A DNA stretch of 64,000 nucleotides from Streptosporangium sp. NBC_01756 (lineage in GTDB: Bacteria > Actinomycetota > Actinomycetes > Streptosporangiales > Streptosporangiaceae). Under the pieces are notes generated by a model. The model worked only from the letters and a program-made list of their open reading frames with translations, was not told the origin of the DNA and made no database searches. Positions 27,623-35,641 of this stretch are shown piece after piece; within the stretch, counting starts at the first letter, position 1, and each line of letters opens with the position of its first letter. Made by a program: the position numbers and the translations under genes. The DNA lies in contig NZ_CP109130.1 in assembly GCF_035917975.1 (NCBI RefSeq), positions 62,001 through 126,000 of the forward strand, read 5' to 3'.

Positions 27623-27664
27623 GCGCTCGCCTCTCTTGAGGAGACACAGGATACCGAACACCCC

Positions 27665-27690
27665 GACTCTTCAGAAATTTCTGAAAAGTC
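27665..27690. promoter_or_regulatory. Cargo operator palindrome
   Basis: The arms GACTCTTCAGAAA and TTTCTGAAAAGTC form a 26-bp inverted repeat with one mismatched pair. It covers the -35 box and part of the spacer of the cargo promoter, the position expected for a repressor of the divergent genes. Confidence 0.8.
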
Positions 27691-27698
27691 GGTATAGT
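27670..27698 (+). promoter_or_regulatory. Cargo operon promoter
   Basis: TTCAGA at 27670-27675 and TATAGT at 27693-27698 are separated by 17 bases, a good sigma-70-type pair. The operator palindrome overlaps the -35 box. Transcription would start near 27705 and leave a leader of about 90 bases. Confidence 0.6.
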
Positions 27699-27734
27699 CC
27701 TCGCATCGGCCTCTCGTGGGAGGTTCGATGGTGT

Positions 27735-27753
27735 GCCGGGAAGCCTGGTCGGC
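27735..27753 (+). promoter_or_regulatory. Leader motif, copy 1 (19 nt, shared with a second cargo leader)
   Basis: GCCGGGAAGCCTGGTCGGC in the untranslated leader of the hydrolase operon is identical to 31669-31687 in the leader of the second cargo unit. GGTGT precedes both. GAGGT at 27719 and ACCTC at 27760 could close a stem around it. The motif itself folds (GCCG with CGGC). Function unknown. Confidence 0.55.
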
Positions 27754-27793
27754 GATGTGACCTCTCATCAGCATCGACAGGAATGGACCGGCC

Positions 27794-29407
27794 ATGACTC
27801 TGCTCAGCCGTTTGTACGGCGTGCGCCCCGCTCTACGGCACCGGGTGCGGGTGCGGCGCAACGTGGAGATCCCGGCCGCCGACGGTGTGCGGCTGCTGGC
27901 CACGCACTACTACCCGGCAGGCCAACACCGCCCGCCTCTGGTGCTGCTGCGCAGCCCCTATGGCCGCGGCAACGCCCTGGACCGGCTCCCGGCGCTGCTG
28001 GCCGAGCGCGGCTACCAGGTGCTCTATCAGAGCCTGCGCGGCACGGCCGGATCCGGCGGCTGCTTCGACGGGTTCGTCATCGACCCCGCCGACGGCGACG
28101 GCACCCTGAGCTGGCTGCGCGCCCAGCCGTGGTTCGGCAGCGAGCTGGCCACCTGGGGCGCCAGCTACCTCGGCTACGTGCAGTGGGAGCTGGCCGCCCG
28201 CGACATCCCCGAATGGAAGATCGCGCTGATTCAGGACGCGCCGTCCGGCTTCGCCGACATCTTCATGTACCCCGGCAGGGCCTTCGCGACGGGAAACGCG
28301 CTGGGCTGGGTGCAGCTGGTGGAGCGGATGTTCGCCGGCGGCTACGGCATCACCCGCCAAATGGCCGGGCTGGTCGGCGCCGGGCGGCGGCTGTCGCGTG
28401 CCACGCTCACCCTGCCGCTGCAGGAAGCCGATCAGGCGCTGACCGGGCACCCCGTGCCCTGGTTCCGGCACTGGGTCCGGCACGGTCCCGGCGAGAAGTA
28501 CTGGGCCGGCACCGACCACCGCGCCAACACCGCCCGCATGCCACCCATGGTGCACCTGCAGGGCGGCTGGCACGACTTCTTCCTGCCGGGGATGCTGGCC
28601 GACTACGCCGCCCTGGTCGCCGCGGGGCGTCAGGTGCGGCTACTGGTGGGACCGTGGGGGCACGGGCGCGGGCTCTACACCCGCGAAGGGCTGACCGACG
28701 CGCTCGCCATGCTGGATGCCGCGCTGCTCGGACGGCAGGCGGCCGCTGGCGTGCGGCTGTTCGTCACCGGCGCTGGCCGCTGGATCGACATGCCCGCCTG
28801 GCCGCCCGCGCACGAGGCGACGCCCTGGTTCCTGCACCCGGACGGCGGGCTCAGCCGCACCTCGCACGACGGCCGGAGCTCTCCCAGCCGCTACCGCTAC
28901 GACCCCACCGACCCGACCCCCACCGTCGGCGGCACGCAGGTGGGTCTGACAGCCGGGGCGAAGGACAACCGGCCCATCGAAGCCAGAGCCGATGTGCTGA
29001 CCTTCACCACCGTGCCCCTGGCCGAGGACGTCGAGGCCATCGGTCCGGTCCGCGTCCGTCTGCACGCCCGCTCGGCCAACCCGCACGTCGACTACTTCGC
29101 CCGATTGTGCGACGTGGACCCACGCGGCCGATCGGTCAACGTGTGCGACGGCATCGTCCGGCTGCACAACCCCGGCGACGTCCGGGTCGCCGACATCGCC
29201 CTGTGGCCGATGGCCCACCGCTTCAAGCGCGGCCAGCGCATCCGGCTGCAGGTCTCCAGTGGCGCCCACCCACGCTTCGGCCGCAACCCCGGCACCGGCG
29301 AACCGCTCGCCACCGGGACGAGCCTGCGCCCCTCGGAACACGAGATCTTCCACGACCACCAGTACCCCTCAGCCCTCTGGCTTCCCCTCACCCCAGGAGC
29401 ATCATGA
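27794..29407 (+). CDS. CocE/NonD family hydrolase (peptidase S15-like)
   Basis: A 537-residue protein with the X-Pro dipeptidyl-peptidase/cocaine-esterase layout. The alpha/beta hydrolase domain starts with RNVEIPAADGVRLLATHYYP and LVLLRSPYGRGN. The nucleophile elbow is WGASYLGYVQWELA, with the serine in GASYLG. The C-terminal jelly-roll domain follows (EAIGPVRVRLHARSANPHVDYFARLCDVDPRG in outline). Family members cut esters and amides, including drugs and acylated antibiotics. It is the first gene of the cargo operon behind the repressor-controlled promoter, and its stop overlaps the next start. No signal peptide is seen, so it acts in the cytoplasm. Confidence 0.85.
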   Translation: MTLLSRLYGVRPALRHRVRVRRNVEIPAADGVRLLATHYYPAGQHRPPLVLLRSPYGRGNALDRLPALLAERGYQVLYQSLRGTAGSGGCFDGFVIDPADGDGTLSWLRAQPWFGSELATWGASYLGYVQWELAARDIPEWKIALIQDAPSGFADIFMYPGRAFATGNALGWVQLVERMFAGGYGITRQMAGLVGAGRRLSRATLTLPLQEADQALTGHPVPWFRHWVRHGPGEKYWAGTDHRANTARMPPMVHLQGGWHDFFLPGMLADYAALVAAGRQVRLLVGPWGHGRGLYTREGLTDALAMLDAALLGRQAAAGVRLFVTGAGRWIDMPAWPPAHEATPWFLHPDGGLSRTSHDGRSSPSRYRYDPTDPTPTVGGTQVGLTAGAKDNRPIEARADVLTFTTVPLAEDVEAIGPVRVRLHARSANPHVDYFARLCDVDPRGRSVNVCDGIVRLHNPGDVRVADIALWPMAHRFKRGQRIRLQVSSGAHPRFGRNPGTGEPLATGTSLRPSEHEIFHDHQYPSALWLPLTPGAS

Positions 29408-30408
29408 AAGTCCTCGTTCTCGGCGGCACCCATCACGTGGGCCGCGCCATCGTGGAGACCGCGCTGGAGCGCGGCGATGAGGTGAGCACGCTCAACCGCG
29501 GCCTCAGCCGCGACCCCGCCCCCGGGGTGCGGGCGCTGATCGCCGACCGCACCGATCCCGAGTCCGTACGGCTGGCGCTGGGTGAGAGGGAGTGGGACGC
29601 GGTCATCGACACCTGGGCCTGGGTGCCGAGGGTGGTGCGTGACAGCGCCCGCCTGCTGTCCAGCCGGACCGGGCACTACGGATACGTCTCCAGCCGCGGC
29701 GTGCACCACTGGCCCTGGCCCGCCGGCGCCGACGAGCGGGCACCCCTGGTCGACGGCGACCCCGGCAGTACGGACGACGCCGATTACGCCGCGGCCAAGC
29801 GCGGCGGCGAACTCGCCGTCCTGGAATCGTTCGCCGGACGGGCCCTGCTGGCCAGGGCCGGGATGATCCTCGGCCCGTACGAGGACGTCGGCCGCATCCC
29901 CTGGTGGCTGCGCCGCCTGGAGAAGGGCGGCCGGGTCCTGGCCCCCGCCCCGCCCGAGACGCCGTTGCAGTACCTCGACGTCCGGGACCTGGCCACCTGG
30001 ATGCTGCAGTCGGCTGAGCGCGGCCTGAGTGGCGCCTTCACCGTGACCGGCCCGCCGGGCGCGATCACCCTCGGCGAGCTGCTCACCACGGCGCTGGAGG
30101 TCACCGGCTTCGACACCGAACTGGTGTGGGCGCCGCCGGAGCTGCTCATGCGGCACGGCCTGCCGCTCGGCATGGAGTTCGGGCTGCGACTGCCCGACGG
30201 CAGCGCACCGAGCGGCATGCACGACGCCGACGTCAGCGCCGCCCTGGCCGAAGGGCTCACCGCGCGCCCGCTGCGCGAGACCCTCGCCGACACCTGGACC
30301 TGGCTCCAGGCCGAAGGCGACCCGGCACCCCGCGCTGACGCGCCCTCACCCGACACCTGGCTGGATGCCGCCGCCGAACAGCGGCTGCTCGACCAGCTCT
30401 CCCACTAA
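29404..30408 (+). CDS. NAD-dependent epimerase/dehydratase family protein
   Basis: This 334-residue protein has an N-terminal Rossmann motif MKVLVLGGTHHVGRAIVETAL with GGTxxVG, and an extended-SDR core with YGYVSSRGVHHW and DDADYAAAKRGGELAV, where Tyr and Lys form the YxxxK pair. LQYLDVRDLATWML is the usual late motif. Members of this branch act on nucleotide sugars or reduce small molecules. It starts inside the stop codon of the CocE gene and ends 21 bases before the monooxygenase, so all three are one transcription unit in the transposon cargo. Confidence 0.82.
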   Translation: MKVLVLGGTHHVGRAIVETALERGDEVSTLNRGLSRDPAPGVRALIADRTDPESVRLALGEREWDAVIDTWAWVPRVVRDSARLLSSRTGHYGYVSSRGVHHWPWPAGADERAPLVDGDPGSTDDADYAAAKRGGELAVLESFAGRALLARAGMILGPYEDVGRIPWWLRRLEKGGRVLAPAPPETPLQYLDVRDLATWMLQSAERGLSGAFTVTGPPGAITLGELLTTALEVTGFDTELVWAPPELLMRHGLPLGMEFGLRLPDGSAPSGMHDADVSAALAEGLTARPLRETLADTWTWLQAEGDPAPRADAPSPDTWLDAAAEQRLLDQLSH

Positions 30409-30429
30409 AGAAGAAGGCAACACCTCATC

Positions 30430-31575
30430 ATGCGCGCCATCATCATCGGAGCCGGCATCGCCGGCCTGGCCACCGCCCTGCGCCTGCACCAGATCGGCTG
30501 GGACACCCTCATCGTCGAACGCGCGCCCGCCCGCCGCGGCGGCGGCTACGCGGTCACCTTCGGCGGCATCGGCTACGACGCCGCCGAACACATGGACATC
30601 CTGCCCGACCTGCTCAAGAAGGGATTCACCACCAACGAACTCGTCTACTACAAGGGCGACGGCTCCCGCCGTTTCTCCCTCGACCGCGCCACCATCGCCG
30701 CCACCACCGGCGCGCGCTCGATCACCATCCTGCGCGGCGACCTCGAAGCCGTCCTGTACGAGAAGGTCCGCGACCACACCGAAATCCGCTTCGGCGCCAC
30801 CCTCACCGCCGTCGACCAGGACGAGCACGCCGTCCGGGTGACCTTGACCGACGGCACCATCGAGGAGGCCGACCTGCTGATCGGCGCCGACGGCCTGCAC
30901 TCGGCCACCCGCGCCCTGCTGTTCGGCCCGGAAGAGGGCTTCCTGCTCGACCTGGATCACAAGGTGGCCGTCTACATGCTCGACCGGCGGCCCGACACCA
31001 TCGCGCCCGGCGCCACCGGCACCCTGTCCTCCGGTGGTCGCACCGCCGCGGTCATCAGCATCCCCGACGGCCGCAACGTCGCCTTCTTCGGCTACCGCGC
31101 CAGCCACGCCCGGCCAGGCGAGGACGTGGCCACCGAACTGCGGCGCGTCTACGGCGACCTCGGCTGGGTCATCCCCGAAGCCCTGGCCGGCCTGGCGCGG
31201 GCCGATTCGGTCTACTTCGACACCATCAGCCAGGTCGTGGCACCGTGCTGGAGCAGCGGCCGGGTGGTGCTGCTGGGCGATGCCGCCTGGTGCGTCACGC
31301 TGTTCGCCGGGTACGGCTCCGCACTGGCCGTCGGCGGCGCCGACCGCCTCGGCACCGAACTGGCCGCCTGCCCCGGCGACATCCCCGCGGCGCTGGCAGC
31401 CTGGGAGGCGGCCATCCGGCCCGAAGCCGAACGCAAACAGAAACTCGGCCGCCGCGTCAAAGGCGTCTACGCCCCCGCCAACCCGCTGCTGCTGTGGCTG
31501 AGCCTGCTACCGCTGCGCTTGGCCTCCCTGCCGGCGGTCCGCCGGTACATGACCCGCCGCTTCATCAAGGGCTAA
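30430..31575 (+). CDS. FAD-dependent monooxygenase
   Basis: A 381-residue flavoprotein of the para-hydroxybenzoate hydroxylase class. It has the FAD Rossmann motif AIIIGAGIAGLATALRLHQIG, the LIGADGLHSATR motif for NADPH and flavin, and the second FAD motif GRVVLLGDAAW. The C-terminal end is hydrophobic and basic (LLLWLSLLPLRLASLPAVRR), which may be a membrane contact. Related enzymes inactivate tetracyclines and rifamycins or tailor polyketides. As third gene in a mobile, repressor-controlled operon with a hydrolase and an exporter-like unit, a detoxification role is a reasonable inference. The substrate is unknown. Confidence 0.85.
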   Translation: MRAIIIGAGIAGLATALRLHQIGWDTLIVERAPARRGGGYAVTFGGIGYDAAEHMDILPDLLKKGFTTNELVYYKGDGSRRFSLDRATIAATTGARSITILRGDLEAVLYEKVRDHTEIRFGATLTAVDQDEHAVRVTLTDGTIEEADLLIGADGLHSATRALLFGPEEGFLLDLDHKVAVYMLDRRPDTIAPGATGTLSSGGRTAAVISIPDGRNVAFFGYRASHARPGEDVATELRRVYGDLGWVIPEALAGLARADSVYFDTISQVVAPCWSSGRVVLLGDAAWCVTLFAGYGSALAVGGADRLGTELAACPGDIPAALAAWEAAIRPEAERKQKLGRRVKGVYAPANPLLLWLSLLPLRLASLPAVRRYMTRRFIKG

Positions 31576-31630
31576 GGGTTGTGGGGCACCTGTCCGGGCG
31601 GGCGGCCAGGTGTTACATTCCAGGCAACTG

Positions 31631-31716
31631 AAAGGTCGCGCCCCTCCTATGGGGCGCGGTGTCGGAGAGCCGGGAAGCCTGGTCGGCCCGCGATCAACGA
31701 TCGCGGAGCTAGGAGG
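31631..31716 (+). promoter_or_regulatory. Structured leader with motif copy 2
   Basis: Two perfect hairpins flank the shared 19-nt motif at 31669-31687: CGCGCCCC with GGGGCGCG (31637-31658) and CCGCGATC with GATCGCGG (31688-31706). The second ends four bases before the ribosome site AGGAGG at 31711, so folding could control translation of the membrane protein at 31727. It is a riboregulator candidate; I could not assign it to a known class. Confidence 0.55.
31669..31687 (+). repeat. Leader motif, copy 2
   Basis: This is the exact 19-base match to 27735-27753, also preceded by GGTGT, here at a distance of six bases. The two copies lie in the two leaders of the cargo cassette. Confidence 0.9.
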
Positions 31717-31726
31717 CCACTGCCCG

Positions 31727-32392
31727 ATGCGCCCGACCACCATCCTGCTCACCTGCGGCATCGCCGCCGGCCTGCTCGTCCCGGCCCTGATCCTCACCGA
31801 CGGAGCCACCCGGCCCGGCTACAGCCTGCTGCACCACGGCGCCAGCCAACTCGGCACCGGCCAGCGCGGCTGGCTGCAGACGGTCAACTTCGTGATCGGC
31901 GGGCTGCTGTTGCTCGCCTTCGCGACCGGGCTGCGCCGCATGCTGTGCCGCGCGCCGCAACCCGGCCGCGAAGCCATATGGGGGCCGATCCTCCTCACGG
32001 CCGCCGGCCTCGCGCTGGCCGTGGCCGGGATCGTGCCCACCGATCCCGCCCTCGGCTACCCGCCCGACCGACCCGAGGTGATCACCGCCGCCGGACGCGT
32101 CCACGGCCTGGCCGGCCTGGTACTGTTCGCCACCCTGGCGGCCGCCCCGTTCGTGCTGGCCAGGCCCCTGCGCGGCAGCAACCAAGGGTGGGTGACCTAC
32201 TCGCGGTGGTCGGGCGCCCTGGTCATCGCCTTCGCCATCGCCGCAGGGGTCGCCTTCCGCCTGGATGTGCAGGGCGCGCTCCGCCCCGCGCCCGCCGGGC
32301 TGCTCGAACACGCCGCCCTGCTGGTCGGCTTCGCCTGGATCATCGCCGCCGGCCTCCGCCTGCGCAGCCCCAACACCGTCGTGCAGGGGTGA
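31727..32392 (+). CDS. DUF998-type membrane protein
   Basis: A 221-residue membrane protein with six predicted hydrophobic segments. HHGASQLGTGQRGWLQTVNFVIGGLLLL (outline) carries the conserved SxLG...GW pattern of the DUF998 family, and GLALAVAGIVPTDPALGYPP and HGLAGLVLFATLAAAPFVLAR are typical later segments. AGGAGG lies ten bases before the ATG, so the upstream in-frame codons are not used. Function is unknown; the family often appears beside small-molecule enzymes and exporters. It is the first gene of the second cargo unit and follows the structured leader. Confidence 0.78.
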   Translation: MRPTTILLTCGIAAGLLVPALILTDGATRPGYSLLHHGASQLGTGQRGWLQTVNFVIGGLLLLAFATGLRRMLCRAPQPGREAIWGPILLTAAGLALAVAGIVPTDPALGYPPDRPEVITAAGRVHGLAGLVLFATLAAAPFVLARPLRGSNQGWVTYSRWSGALVIAFAIAAGVAFRLDVQGALRPAPAGLLEHAALLVGFAWIIAAGLRLRSPNTVVQG

Positions 32393-32395
32393 GCG

Positions 32396-32830
32396 ATGGA
32401 GCTCACGCTGAAGATCCTGCTCGGCCTGTACATCCTGCAAGCGCTGATCAAGTTCGTCACCCTGCTCACCATGCCGTACGCCACCCGCATCAAGCGCATC
32501 GCCGCTGTTCACGACGGCCGCGGCTTCCTGCGCTGGTTCGACGACATCCTGCTGCTCCTCATGATCGTCCTGGTCGCCCTGCTGGCCGCCGTCGGGCTGG
32601 AGCACCTCAGCTTCATCACCGGCCTGCTGGTCGGCCTCACCTTGACCCAGGTGCTCTTCCACCGCTTCACCCGGCCGCTCGCGCCGGACCGTGCGCCTCC
32701 CCCGCCCATCACGCCGATCAAGACCATGTTCTACGCCATCCAGGCAGAACCTCGGCTCGCCTGGCGCGACATCATCCTGCAGGGCGCGCTGCTCGTCTGG
32801 GCGCTGGTCATGCTCATCACCCAGCCATGA
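32396..32830 (+). CDS. Small multi-span membrane protein
   Basis: A 144-residue protein with four hydrophobic segments (LKILLGLYILQALIKFVTLL, ILLLLMIVLVALLAAVGL, FITGLLVGLTLTQVLF and IILQGALLVWALVMLI). It begins three bases after the DUF998 stop, and its own stop overlaps the start of the ABC ATPase, so the three are one coupled unit. I do not recognise the family. It might be a partner of the ABC ATPase, but it is too small to be a normal ABC-2 permease. Confidence 0.6.
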   Translation: MELTLKILLGLYILQALIKFVTLLTMPYATRIKRIAAVHDGRGFLRWFDDILLLLMIVLVALLAAVGLEHLSFITGLLVGLTLTQVLFHRFTRPLAPDRAPPPPITPIKTMFYAIQAEPRLAWRDIILQGALLVWALVMLITQP

Positions 32831-33266
32831 CGCCGATGAACAGCACACAGGCCCCGGTCATCGAGGTGTCCGGCCTGACCAAGCGCTATCCCGGTGCCCT
32901 GGCCGTCGACGACGTCGACCTGAGCGTGCAAGCAGGCCAGATCTACGCCCTGCTCGGACTCAACGGCGCCGGCAAGACCACACTGATCCGCATGCTGCTC
33001 GGCATGATCGCCCCCACCGCCGGGTCGGTGAGTGTGCTGGGCGCAGCCGTGACGGCCGGCGAGCGCTCGGCCTGGGCGCGCACCGGCTACCTGGTCGAAG
33101 CCCCTGCCGCCTACCCCGAGCTGACCGTGCGCGAAAACCTGCACCTGTACGCCCGCCTACGCCGGCTCAAACACCCCGGCCAGCATGTCGAGGACACCAT
33201 CGAACGGCTAACCCTCCCCCCCTATGCAACGCCGACCACGACCGCTGACCCGAACTGATGCTGCTG
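32827..33266 (+). pseudogene. ABC transporter ATP-binding protein, truncated
   Basis: The N-terminal half of a drug-export-type ATPase is intact: VIEVSGLTKRYPGALAVDDVDL and Walker A GLNGAGKTT, then GYLVEAPAAYPELTVRENL (Q-loop region). After IERLTLPPYA the frame loses sense and stops at 33258. In another frame CCCGAACTGATGCTGCTG at 33249-33266 encodes PELMLL, which normally comes just before the Walker B aspartate. So an internal deletion removed the signature motif and the gene then ends. It cannot hydrolyse ATP. Confidence 0.75.
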
Positions 33267-33317
33267 TCAGTCATCTGTTCCCGAGGCCCAGGGCAGCTTG
33301 CGCCTCACCTGAGACAA

Positions 33318-33322
33318 CCACC
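33318..33322 (+). repeat. IS21 target duplication, left copy (CCACC)
   Basis: CCACC directly precedes the IS end TGTCGACG, and the same five bases directly follow the other end at 35504-35508. A perfect duplication of this size is normal for IS21 and suggests a recent, unrearranged insertion. Confidence 0.85.
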
Positions 33323-33393
33323 TGTCGACGACGGGTGAAAACTGACCCTGTGGCGACGGCCGAAAACTGACCCCCTTGTAGTCATTCTGGAGG

Positions 33394-34617
33394 GTGATCA
33401 AGGTGGAGGACTGGGCGGAGATCCGCCGATTGCACCGGGCTGAGACGATGCCGATCAAAGCCATCGCTCGGCGCATGGGTATCTCGAAGAACACGGTGAA
33501 AAGCGCGCTGGCGGCCGATGCACCGCCGAAGTACCAGCGGACGATCAAGGGATCAATCGTGGACGCGGCCGAGCCGCAGATCCGAAATCTCCTGCGGGAG
33601 TTCCCGGACATGCCCGCGACAGTGATCGCCGAACGGATCGGCTGGCAGCGGTCGCTCACCGTACTCAAGGAGCGGGTGCGTATCCTGCGACCTCAGTACA
33701 GGCCTGTCGACCCGTCGTCACGGACGACCTACCAGGCCGGTGAACTGGCCCAATGCGACCTGTGGTTCCCGCCGGTGAAGGTGCCGGTCGGTGCCGGGCA
33801 CCGGGCCGGCCCGCCGGTACTGGTCATGGTGTCAGGCTATTCGCGGTGGCTGATGGCCCGGATGCTGCCGTCTCGCACGTCCGGTGATCTGTTCGCCGGA
33901 CACTGGGCGCTGCTGTCGGACCTGGGTGCGGTGCCCAAGACACTGGTATGGGACAACGAGTCCGCGATCGGCCAGTGGAAGCAGGGAAAGCCGCAGCTGA
34001 CCGCCGACGCCAACGCCTTCCGCGGCACCCTGGGCATCCAGATCGTGCAGTGCAAGCCCGCAGACCCCGAGGCCAAGGGGCTGGTGGAGCGAGCCAACGG
34101 CTACCTGGAAACCTCGTTTCTACCCGGCCGTGACTTCGTCTCCCCGCACGACTTCAACGCCCAGCTCGCCCACTGGCTGACCACGGCCAACGCACGGCAT
34201 CATCGGCGGATCGAGTGCCGGCCGGTGGACCGGCTGCAGGCGGACCTGGCGGCGATGGTGGCATTGCCGCCGGTCGCGCCGACGCTCGGGTGGCGCACCT
34301 CGACGCGGCTGCCGCGCGACCATTACGTGCGGATCGCCTCCTGTGACTACTCGGTGCATCCTTCGGCGATCGGCCGGCTGGTCGAGGTCGTCGCCGATCT
34401 GGGTCAGGTCAGTGTGACCTGCGCCGGGCAGCTCGTCGCTCGGCATGAGCGGTGCTGGGCAGCCCATCAGACCATCACCGACCCCCTGCACGAACAAGCC
34501 GCCGCGATGATGCGCGGCACGCGCGTGCCCAGGGCCGCCGGCGGCGCCGACACCGACGTCCAGCAGCGGTCTCTCAGCGACTACGACGCGTTGCTGGGCA
34601 TCGAGGAGGTGCGGTGA
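33394..34617 (+). CDS. istA: IS21 family transposase IstA
   Basis: A 407-residue transposase. The N-terminal helix-turn-helix (WAEIRRLHRAETMPIKAIARRMGISKNTVKSAL in outline) binds the ends. The retroviral-type DDE core shows the first aspartate in LAQCDLWFPP, the second in TLVWDNESAIG and the glutamate in KGLVERANGYLE. The GTG start has GGAG a few bases upstream. Its stop overlaps the istB start, the usual arrangement in this family. The gene looks intact and active. Confidence 0.93.
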   Translation: MIKVEDWAEIRRLHRAETMPIKAIARRMGISKNTVKSALAADAPPKYQRTIKGSIVDAAEPQIRNLLREFPDMPATVIAERIGWQRSLTVLKERVRILRPQYRPVDPSSRTTYQAGELAQCDLWFPPVKVPVGAGHRAGPPVLVMVSGYSRWLMARMLPSRTSGDLFAGHWALLSDLGAVPKTLVWDNESAIGQWKQGKPQLTADANAFRGTLGIQIVQCKPADPEAKGLVERANGYLETSFLPGRDFVSPHDFNAQLAHWLTTANARHHRRIECRPVDRLQADLAAMVALPPVAPTLGWRTSTRLPRDHYVRIASCDYSVHPSAIGRLVEVVADLGQVSVTCAGQLVARHERCWAAHQTITDPLHEQAAAMMRGTRVPRAAGGADTDVQQRSLSDYDALLGIEEVR

Positions 34618-35435
34618 TGGCAGGCACGACCCCTTCGAGCACATCGACGGCCGGTGGTTCCCGCAACGTCGAGGCCGAGCTGGCCTATCTGACCCGGGTG
34701 CTCAAGGCGCCGTCGTTGGCGGCCGCGGTTGACCGGCTCGCCGAGCGGGCCCGGGCCGAGTCCTGGAGCCATGAGGAGTTCCTGGCCGCCTGCCTGCAGC
34801 GGGAGGTCGCCGCCCGCGAATCCCATGGCGGTGAAGCGCGGATCCGCTTCGCCCGCTTCCCGGCCAGAAAAGCGCTGGAAGACTTCGACTACGACCATCA
34901 GCGTTCCCTCAAACGCGAGGTCATCGCTCATCTGGGCACGTTGGACTTTGTGGCCGCACGCGAAAACGTGGTCTTCCTCGGCCCGCCCGGCACCGGCAAG
35001 ACCCACTTGTCCATCGGTTTGGGCGTCCGCGCCTGCCAGGCCGGGCACCGGGTCGCGTTCGCCACTGCCGCCCAATGGGTCGACCGCCTCGCCGAGGCTC
35101 ATGCCGCCGGCAAACTTCAAGACGAGCTCGCCAAACTGTCGCGGATCCCGGTCCTGATCGTGGACGAGGTCGGTTACATCCCCTTCGAGGCCGAGGCCGC
35201 CAACCTGTTCTTCCAGCTGGTCTCCAGCCGATACGAGCGGGCGAGCTTGATCGTCACGAGCAATAAGCCCTTCGGGCGTTGGGGAGAGGTCTTCGGCGAC
35301 GACGTTGTCGCCGCAGCGATGATCGACCGCCTCGTCCACCACGCCGAGGTCATCAGCTTGAAAGGAGACAGCTATCGTCTCAAAAACCGCAGCCTCGGCC
35401 GCGTTCCTGCGGCTGACTACAGCAATGAACGGTAA
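34617..35435 (+). CDS. istB: IS21 family helper ATPase IstB
   Basis: A 272-residue AAA+ ATPase with Walker A GPPGTGKTHL and Walker B VLIVDEVGYIP, followed by the sensor region in LIVTSNKPFGRWGEVFGDDVVAAAMIDRLVHHAEV (outline). It selects target DNA and activates IstA. GAGGAGG lies eight bases before the ATG; a GTG just before it is also in frame. Length and motifs are normal. Confidence 0.93.
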   Translation: MAGTTPSSTSTAGGSRNVEAELAYLTRVLKAPSLAAAVDRLAERARAESWSHEEFLAACLQREVAARESHGGEARIRFARFPARKALEDFDYDHQRSLKREVIAHLGTLDFVAARENVVFLGPPGTGKTHLSIGLGVRACQAGHRVAFATAAQWVDRLAEAHAAGKLQDELAKLSRIPVLIVDEVGYIPFEAEAANLFFQLVSSRYERASLIVTSNKPFGRWGEVFGDDVVAAAMIDRLVHHAEVISLKGDSYRLKNRSLGRVPAADYSNER

Positions 35436-35503
35436 CGAACACCCACATCAGGGGGTCAGAATTCAGGCGACGGCAGAGGGTCAGAATTCAGCCGACGTTG
35501 ACA

Positions 35504-35508
35504 CCACC
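35504..35508 (+). repeat. IS21 target duplication, right copy (CCACC)
   Basis: These five bases match 33318-33322 exactly and border the right IS end. With one copy removed the interrupted 61-codon frame is restored. Confidence 0.85.
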
Positions 35509-35641
35509 TCGCCATCTGTGAAGATGACCCCCGTCCGAGGGGGCCGACCAAGCCCGCCAGATGCTTGAGGAACTGCTCGATCGGCAAGCACTGGCCCCGT
35601 TCCTGAGCGATGACCAGCCCCACGGTGTCCCGCCCCATCGC

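Larger units (their letters stand above)
33323..35503 (+). mobile_element. IS21-family insertion sequence (2,181 bp)
   Basis: Both ends begin TGTC and carry two tandem copies of a motif ending CTGACCC, spaced 28 bases apart, as imperfect inverted repeats of about 50 bases. It holds istA and istB in the normal order. Its target duplication is CCACC. It lies inside a 61-codon gene of the Tn3-family transposon. Confidence 0.93.
33267..35638 (-). pseudogene. Small gene of 61 codons interrupted by IS21
   Basis: Reading minus from the ATG at 35638 gives MGRDTVGLVIAQERGQ, then LKHLAGLVGPLGRGS and SQMARW, where the IS21 end begins at 35503. If the IS and one copy of the CCACC duplication are removed, the frame continues at 33317 as LSQVRRKLPWASGTDD and stops at 33267. 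The product would be 61 residues. It starts three bases after the stop of the tyrosine recombinase and was probably cotranscribed with it. Family unknown; small partners of recombinases are often accessory DNA-binding proteins. Confidence 0.65.

Noticed and set aside
31612..31716. Cobalamin riboswitch before the DUF998 gene
   Set aside because: GGGAAG and two hairpins are suggestive, but the CCACTG core and the B12 box are not present, and the downstream genes have no cobalamin link. It is kept only as an unassigned leader structure.
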